Source: Betaproteobacteria bacterium (GTDB taxonomy: Bacteria; Pseudomonadota; Gammaproteobacteria; Burkholderiales; Methylophilaceae). Taken from it: 5,382 bases of DNA. Shown piece after piece: positions 1 through 5,382 of the stretch. Numbering within the stretch: the stretch's first letter is position 1; each line of letters opens with the position of its first letter. The notes under the pieces were generated by a model. The model did no database searches and was not told the DNA's origin. It saw only the letters and a list, made by a program, of their open reading frames with translations. The stretch spans positions 1 through 5,382 of the forward strand of contig RFPQ01000064.1 in the NCBI GenBank assembly GCA_009926035.1. The letters run 5' to 3'. The translations under genes were made by a program, and so were the position numbers.

Positions 1-184
1 GAATCAGATTGTGCGCATTCGCAGCGGTATTGATTTCATTAAAGAAAAGCCAAGTGAACATAATAATCGACGTCGCTAAAGCAAGGCCAATAATAATATG
101 GGCGAATCCATTTAAATAAAGCATTGCTTTAATAGCAAATTGATTAATACCTTTGAATTCGGAAGGAAGTTCAGTTTGAATCAT
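1..184 (-). CDS. Membrane protein of unknown function, N-terminal part
   Basis: This is the first 61 codons of a minus-strand gene whose remainder lies beyond the left edge. The protein starts MIQTELPSEF, followed by a short amphipathic stretch and one clear hydrophobic segment at about residues 24-48 (from LNGFAHIIIGLALATS to TWLFF). It is therefore probably an inner-membrane protein with its first helix near the N-terminus. Two ATG codons stand in tandem (first bases at 187 and 184). The AAGGA ribosome site is 4 nt from the first and 7 nt from the second, so the second is preferred. The gene is transcribed divergently from the nitroreductase gene. The family cannot be named safely from this fragment. 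A small multi-pass protein of the PsiE type is one possibility, but that is only a guess. Confidence 0.7.
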   Translation of the reverse strand, partial: MIQTELPSEFKGINQFAIKAMLYLNGFAHIIIGLALATSIIMFTWLFFNEINTAANAHNLI

Positions 185-191
185 CATGGAA

Positions 192-196
192 TCCTT
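192..196 (-). promoter_or_regulatory. Ribosome binding site AAGGA of the left-edge membrane gene
   Basis: The minus strand reads AAGGA here. It lies 7 nt before the ATG starting at 184 and only 4 nt before the ATG starting at 187, which favours the downstream ATG as the start. Confidence 0.6.
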
Positions 197-206
197 ATTA
201 TTTAAT

Positions 207-235
207 TTGAACGAAGTGAAAACTATCTTTATTAT
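207..235 (+). promoter_or_regulatory. Sigma70-type promoter for the nitroreductase gene
   Basis: The -35 box TTGAAC (207-212) and the -10 box TATTAT (230-235, five of six consensus bases) are separated by exactly 17 bp. Transcription would start near 242, downstream of the upstream in-frame ATG at 186 and upstream of the ATG at 270. This supports the shorter nitroreductase start. It is a prediction from consensus only. Confidence 0.5.
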
Positions 236-261
236 AGAGACAACTTTAAACATAAAGATAG
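223..261. repeat. 10-bp inverted repeat in the divergent promoter, possible operator
   Basis: CTATCTTTAT at 223-232 and its exact reverse complement ATAAAGATAG at 252-261 are separated by 19 bp. The left arm runs into the overlapping -10 boxes, and the right arm falls just before the nitroreductase start codon. The predicted plus-strand transcript would contain only the right arm, so a DNA site for a dimeric regulator is more likely than an RNA hairpin. The composition is AT-rich, so a chance match is possible. Confidence 0.4.
231..236 (-). promoter_or_regulatory. -10 box TATAAT of the divergent minus-strand promoter
   Basis: On the minus strand 236-231 reads TATAAT, a perfect -10 consensus, about 45 bp before the start codon of the left-edge membrane gene. 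No good -35 box lies 16-18 bp upstream, so an activator may be needed or the site may be weak. It overlaps the plus-strand -10 box almost completely. Confidence 0.4.
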
Positions 262-269
262 CTCTCTTA

Positions 270-866
270 ATGAAAAAACCAGCCATTACTGAACAACCTA
301 TCCATTCAATTATAAGCGATAGATGGAGCTCTAGAGCTTATGATCCTGATCAGCTAGTCTCTCAAGAATCGTTTTTATCGCTTATGGAGGCTGCAAGATG
401 GAGCCCTTCATGCATGGGAGATCAGCCTTGGCAATTTATTACATTTCATAAGAAAGATGCGACTTCCTGGACGCAAGCGCTTAATTGCTTATCTGTGGGC
501 AATCAAAATTGGGCTATGGATGCATCTATTTTAATTTTGGCTTGCGCCCGTCAAAGCTTCTCGAATAATCAAAAACCTAATCGATGGAACCAGTATGATA
601 CGGGAGCTGCTTGTGAAAATATCTGTCTTCAGGCTACAAGTATAGGGTTAGTGGCTCATCAAATGGGCGGATTTGATGTTGAAAAATCTAGACAATTATT
701 TCAAATTCCAAGCCAGTATGATTTAATGTCTTTTATTGCGATTGGCTACCCACTCGCTGTAGAAAAAATTAGTGCTGAAGCGTTAGTTAAAGAAAAAGAA
801 GCTAGAAAGCGTAAGCCCTTAAGAGAGATTTTTTATACCAATCAATGGGGTGAGCAGTCGTTATAG
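270..866 (+). CDS. Nitroreductase-family FMN oxidoreductase
   Basis: This 198-residue protein has the size of one-domain FMN-dependent nitroreductases. These usually work as dimers in the cytoplasm and reduce nitro compounds, quinones or similar acceptors with NAD(P)H. The family landmarks are in order. RWSSRAYDP (residues 18-26) matches the N-terminal Arg-x-Ser-x-Arg FMN-phosphate site. AARWSPSCMGDQPWQF (41-56) is the second flavin-binding block. GAACENICLQATSIGL lies in the central helix, followed by MGGF (132-135) and the C-terminal IGYP motif (158-161). The reading frame is open back to an ATG at 186, but that start would overlap the divergent gene and precede the predicted transcription start. 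The extra 28 residues also do not resemble the family. The ATG at 270 is therefore preferred, although it has no strong ribosome site. The physiological substrate cannot be told from sequence. Confidence 0.9.
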   Translation: MKKPAITEQPIHSIISDRWSSRAYDPDQLVSQESFLSLMEAARWSPSCMGDQPWQFITFHKKDATSWTQALNCLSVGNQNWAMDASILILACARQSFSNNQKPNRWNQYDTGAACENICLQATSIGLVAHQMGGFDVEKSRQLFQIPSQYDLMSFIAIGYPLAVEKISAEALVKEKEARKRKPLREIFYTNQWGEQSL

Positions 867-886
867 TTTTTTAACCGAACACAACT

Positions 887-890
887 GGGA
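887..890 (+). promoter_or_regulatory. Weak ribosome binding site GGGA of the thioredoxin-like gene
   Basis: GGGA lies 6 nt before the ATG at 897 in a 30-bp gap after the nitroreductase stop. No separate promoter is evident in the gap, so both genes are probably on one transcript. Confidence 0.4.
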
Positions 891-896
891 TATCAG

Positions 897-1244
897 ATGG
901 CAACAGTCAAGCTTACAAAAAAGAACTTTAAAAAAACAATCGAAGAAAATGATTTTGTGATTGTTGATTTTTGGGCGCCTTGGTGTGAGCCTTGCGTTGA
1001 ATTTAGCCCTGTATTTGAGGCAGCTTCGGACAAAAATAAAGATATTGTATTTGGTATGGTAGATATTGAAGCTGATCCAGAAATTGGTGAGTATTTCCAG
1101 GTTGATAAAATTCCAGGGCTTTTGATCATTAGAGAGCAGGCTGGTATTCATACTCAAATTGGTCAAATCGGCGCATCAGCGCTTGACGAAATTATTACGT
1201 GGGCAAGAGACCACGATATGTCATTATTACGAAAGAGAAGCTAA
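897..1244 (+). CDS. Thioredoxin-family protein with a CEPC active site
   Basis: This 115-residue cytoplasmic protein spans a single thioredoxin fold. It has no signal peptide. The redox site is W29-C30-E31-P32-C33, preceded by the buried acidic residue D24 in the VDFWAPWC block, and the cis-proline is P73 in KIPGLL. All residues needed for dithiol-disulfide exchange are present. It differs from classical TrxA, which has CGPC and usually IPT before the last strands: here the site is CEPC and the cis-Pro is followed by Gly. A lysine-rich start and a basic tail (RKRS) are also seen. It lies 30 bp after the nitroreductase gene and is probably co-transcribed with it. It is likely a specialised thioredoxin rather than the main cellular one. 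The gene ends 8 bp from the stop codon of nlpD on the other strand. Confidence 0.93.
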   Translation: MATVKLTKKNFKKTIEENDFVIVDFWAPWCEPCVEFSPVFEAASDKNKDIVFGMVDIEADPEIGEYFQVDKIPGLLIIREQAGIHTQIGQIGASALDEIITWARDHDMSLLRKRS

Positions 1245-1252
1245 AGGCGAAA

Positions 1253-2224
1253 TTAAGGTTGCCCGAGAAAAGTAGTCGGATCGACTGATTGACCCTGTTT
1301 TCTAATTTCAAAGTGTAGCTTTACTTTATCTGTTCCAGAATCCCCCATTGTTGCAATTCTTTGACCTTTAACAATCGCTTGACCTTCTTTAACGAGGAGT
1401 TCTTTATTGTGCGCATAGACAGACAAGTAAGAATTATTGTGTTTAATAATCACAAGCTTGCCATACCCCTTAAGATCTTCACCGCTATAAATGACTTTGC
1501 CTGGCCCAGCCGCTTTAATGTCCTGTCCGAGTACTCCTAAAATATCAATTCCTTTTTGCCCTTGTGCTTCATTAAAAAGATTTTCTAATTTACCTTTGGT
1601 AGGCCATTGCCAATCCAGTTTATCTTCTAAAACAATAGATGCACTTTCTTTAAGTGTTGCGGGAGAAGTATTGTTAGTTGATTGTGTTTGAGGCGCAATT
1701 AATTTTCGGTTATATGCTTCCTCCGTATATTTCTCTCTGTAAGCTTTGGGATTATCTAAATGTATAACGCCCCCTGACACTGGTTTTGTTTGAGGTTGAG
1801 ACGAAGCCTCTGTATTTGCAATAGCTTCTTCATTATTTTTCAATGGTGAAGTGACAACCTCTTCATTTTTTTTAATTTCATTAGAAGTTGCAACAGGATT
1901 GTTTGTTTTAACTTGGTCAAATTTTATTTTGTCGCCTACCTTAATAGCATAGGGCTCTTTAATATCATTTGCTTGAGCAACTTCTTTGTAATAAAAGCCA
2001 CAATCAAGACTTAAGCTATAAAGCGTGTCACCTGGTTTGACTATATAAGTATCAGGACATGGTTGACTAGGATCCCTTTTCATTCTCACAACAGGTTTTT
2101 TTTGCAATGCCGTAGATCTCTCAGGAGCTATTTTTTTTTCAATCACTGGCGCAGGTGCATTCGATGCGCAGCCAGCAATTAAAGAAGCTAGCGCCAAGTA
2201 AATAATAAAAAAATTCAATCTCAT
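1253..2224 (-). CDS. nlpD: NlpD-type lipoprotein with LysM and degenerate M23 (LytM) domain
   Basis: This 323-residue lipoprotein has a hydrophobic signal and the lipobox I16-A-G-C19. Ala-Ser after the cysteine means no inner-membrane retention signal, so the outer membrane is expected. A LysM peptidoglycan-binding motif (YIVKPGDTLYSL, about residues 60-103) is followed by a low-complexity Asn/Glu/Thr/Ser linker (about 104-200). The C-terminal M23 domain covers about 205-320. In that domain the first zinc-ligand His is absent (QKGID, 223-227) and the first His of the HxH pair is replaced (VKLHFEI, 301-307), while D227, H272 and H304 remain. E. coli NlpD has the same kind of losses; it is not a hydrolase but activates the amidase AmiC during septal peptidoglycan splitting. 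That role is inferred here. C56 and C75 lie on either side of the LysM start and could form a disulfide. The start codon overlaps the surE stop as ATGA, with no good ribosome site. Confidence 0.92.
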   Translation of the reverse strand: MRLNFFIIYLALASLIAGCASNAPAPVIEKKIAPERSTALQKKPVVRMKRDPSQPCPDTYIVKPGDTLYSLSLDCGFYYKEVAQANDIKEPYAIKVGDKIKFDQVKTNNPVATSNEIKKNEEVVTSPLKNNEEAIANTEASSQPQTKPVSGGVIHLDNPKAYREKYTEEAYNRKLIAPQTQSTNNTSPATLKESASIVLEDKLDWQWPTKGKLENLFNEAQGQKGIDILGVLGQDIKAAGPGKVIYSGEDLKGYGKLVIIKHNNSYLSVYAHNKELLVKEGQAIVKGQRIATMGDSGTDKVKLHFEIRKQGQSVDPTTFLGQP

Positions 2225-2970
2225 TTAAAGTTATTCATCCATGTTTTTAAATCATTAATTTGATTATGTCTTGTAAGATCTGCATGAATAGGAGATACAG
2301 ATACAAAGTCATGACCCACTGAATAAAAATCAGTACCTTCTCCACCATCGTTTGGAAGGCCTGCAGCACCAACCCAATATAAAATATTGCCATCAGCATC
2401 TTCTGTTTTATTCACAGGCTCTGCTTTATGTCTTTTTCCAAGTCTTGTAATGTGTATACCTTGAATTTTTTCTAAAGGGATGTCGGGCACATTAATATTT
2501 AAGAGCATCGTATCTTTAGGGTTATTTTTTTGGTAATGCAAAATGAGATCAACTGTAATAGATGCAGCAGTTTCAAAATGTATTGCTCCATGCTTTGACA
2601 TCGATACAGCAAAAGAAGGAATGTCTAATAAATAACCTTCCATCGCTGCGGCGACTGTGCCAGAGTATATTGTGTCGTCACCCATATTGGCGCCATTATT
2701 AATTCCCGAGATCACCATATCTGGCATCTTGTCTAATAATCCTGTTAAAGCTAAATGCACGCAATCCGTAGGTGTGCCATTGATATGATAATAATCTTTT
2801 TCAACTTCTGTCACTTTAAGAGGGCAATCAAGTGATAGGGAATTGCTTGCACCGCTTCTATTTCGATCAGGCGCGACAATTGTGACATGCGCAATTTTTT
2901 TTAAATAGCTTGCAAGTATTTTAATGCCTGGTGCATCATAACCATCATCATTAGATAAAAGAATATTCAT
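2221..2970 (-). CDS. surE: 5'/3'-nucleotidase SurE
   Basis: This 249-residue protein has the usual SurE length. SurE is a cytoplasmic, divalent-metal-dependent phosphatase that removes phosphate from nucleoside monophosphates, with side activities on 3'-nucleotides and short polyphosphate in studied members. The N-terminal MNILLSNDDG carries the metal ligands D8 and D9. RNRSGAS supplies S39, and SGINNG (88-93) supplies the Asn ligand. NGTPTDCV (64-71), the IYSGTVAAAMEG block (101-112) and the late GTDFYSV motif are also typical. The start is 1 bp after the stop of the DUF2069-type gene (TAA-T-ATG), with only a weak GAG-type ribosome site, and the stop overlaps the nlpD start. In many Proteobacteria surE, pcm, nlpD and rpoS form a cluster; pcm is absent between surE and nlpD here. 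Confidence 0.96.
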   Translation of the reverse strand: MNILLSNDDGYDAPGIKILASYLKKIAHVTIVAPDRNRSGASNSLSLDCPLKVTEVEKDYYHINGTPTDCVHLALTGLLDKMPDMVISGINNGANMGDDTIYSGTVAAAMEGYLLDIPSFAVSMSKHGAIHFETAASITVDLILHYQKNNPKDTMLLNINVPDIPLEKIQGIHITRLGKRHKAEPVNKTEDADGNILYWVGAAGLPNDGGEGTDFYSVGHDFVSVSPIHADLTRHNQINDLKTWMNNFK

Positions 2971-2971
2971 A

Positions 2972-5278
<2,307 letters not shown>

Positions 5279-5298
5279 ATGAGATATATAGTGTTATT

Positions 5299-5382
5299 TT
5301 AACTCGTTTTTACTTCAATTTCATAAGAACCGTGGCCGTTAAGCCCTAATTGCTCGCTTAAGTAAGGCATGATTTCCTCTAA
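5299..5382 (-). CDS. C-terminal end of an unidentified protein
   Basis: The minus strand is open from the right edge through 27 codons to a TAA at 5301-5299. The visible tail is LEEIMPYLSEQLGLNGHGSY followed by EIEVKTS. It looks like genuine protein, with a helix-like stretch and then a short strand-like end. I do not recognise the family, and 27 residues are too few to assign one. It ends 31 bp before purB. I see no hairpin with a U-run in that gap, so read-through into purB is likely. Confidence 0.55.
   Translation of the reverse strand, partial: LEEIMPYLSEQLGLNGHGSYEIEVKTS

Noticed and set aside
76..91. 16-bp direct repeat CTAAAGCAAGGCCAAT, also at 3675-3690
   Set aside because: Both copies encode Ile-Gly-Leu-Ala-Leu in frame in unrelated minus-strand genes. 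Coincidence at codon level is sufficient, and no mobile-element features accompany them.
186..269. Longer nitroreductase start at 186, adding 28 residues
   Set aside because: It would overlap the divergent gene start and precede the predicted transcription start, and the extra residues do not resemble the family. The ATG at 270 gives a normal family length.
327..338. Perfect 12-bp palindrome AGCTCTAGAGCT
   Set aside because: It lies inside the conserved FMN-binding codons (Ser-Ser-Arg-Ala) of the nitroreductase, so the protein sequence explains it well enough.
861..1166. Minus-strand open frames opposite the thioredoxin-like gene (861-1166 and 893-1129)
   Set aside because: Their translations show no family-like pattern, while the plus strand encodes a full thioredoxin fold with all key residues.
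1199..1216. Hairpin CGTGG...CCACG near the end of the thioredoxin-like gene as a terminator
   Set aside because: The stem is only 5 bp, it lies within the coding sequence, and no T-run follows on either strand.
1491..1691. Plus-strand 66-codon open frame inside nlpD
   Set aside because: It lies opposite the well-supported M23 domain region and linker and has no recognisable features.

Overview
The window is a densely packed, AT-rich bacterial chromosome segment. Every protein I recognise has a housekeeping or redox function. PurB, WrbA and the DUF2069-type protein look proteobacterial. The pairs wrbA/DUF2069 and surE/nlpD, together with NlpD, point to Beta- or Gammaproteobacteria. Low G+C, near-zero gene spacing and reduced versions of conserved clusters suggest a small-genome lineage, for example freshwater or marine Methylophilaceae. 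The lineage is inference; there is no rRNA or other marker here.

Layout. Positions 1-184 hold the 5' end of a minus-strand membrane protein gene that runs off the left edge. Positions 185-269 are the only clear promoter-bearing gap. They carry back-to-back promoters whose -10 boxes overlap, and a perfect 10-bp inverted repeat. Two plus-strand genes follow: a nitroreductase-family flavoprotein (270-866) and a thioredoxin-fold protein with a CEPC active site (897-1244). They converge, with only 8 bp between, on a minus-strand operon read right to left: purB (5267-3897), wrbA (3897-3304), a DUF2069-type membrane protein (3307-2972), surE (2970-2221) and nlpD (2224-1253). Each junction in this operon is a 1-4 bp overlap or a 1-bp gap (TAATG, ATGA, TAA-T-ATG, ATGA), so translational coupling is likely. 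A further minus-strand gene ends at 5299, 31 bp upstream of purB, and is cut by the right edge. No stretch of 300 bases lacks a gene.

Functions. PurB releases fumarate in two steps of purine synthesis, one of which makes AMP. SurE is a nucleoside 5'-monophosphate phosphatase, so nucleotide synthesis and turnover share a transcript. WrbA, the nitroreductase and the thioredoxin-like protein are redox enzymes. NlpD is an outer-membrane lipoprotein that controls cell-wall amidases in division.

I found no mobile element, CRISPR array, tRNA, rRNA or defence gene, and no convincing new system. The points most worth a second look are the divergent promoter with its inverted repeat, the absence of pcm and rpoS around surE-nlpD, the A8 run that places wrbA in the -1 frame of purB, the non-standard thioredoxin site, and the inactive-looking NlpD peptidase domain with a cysteine pair flanking its LysM motif.
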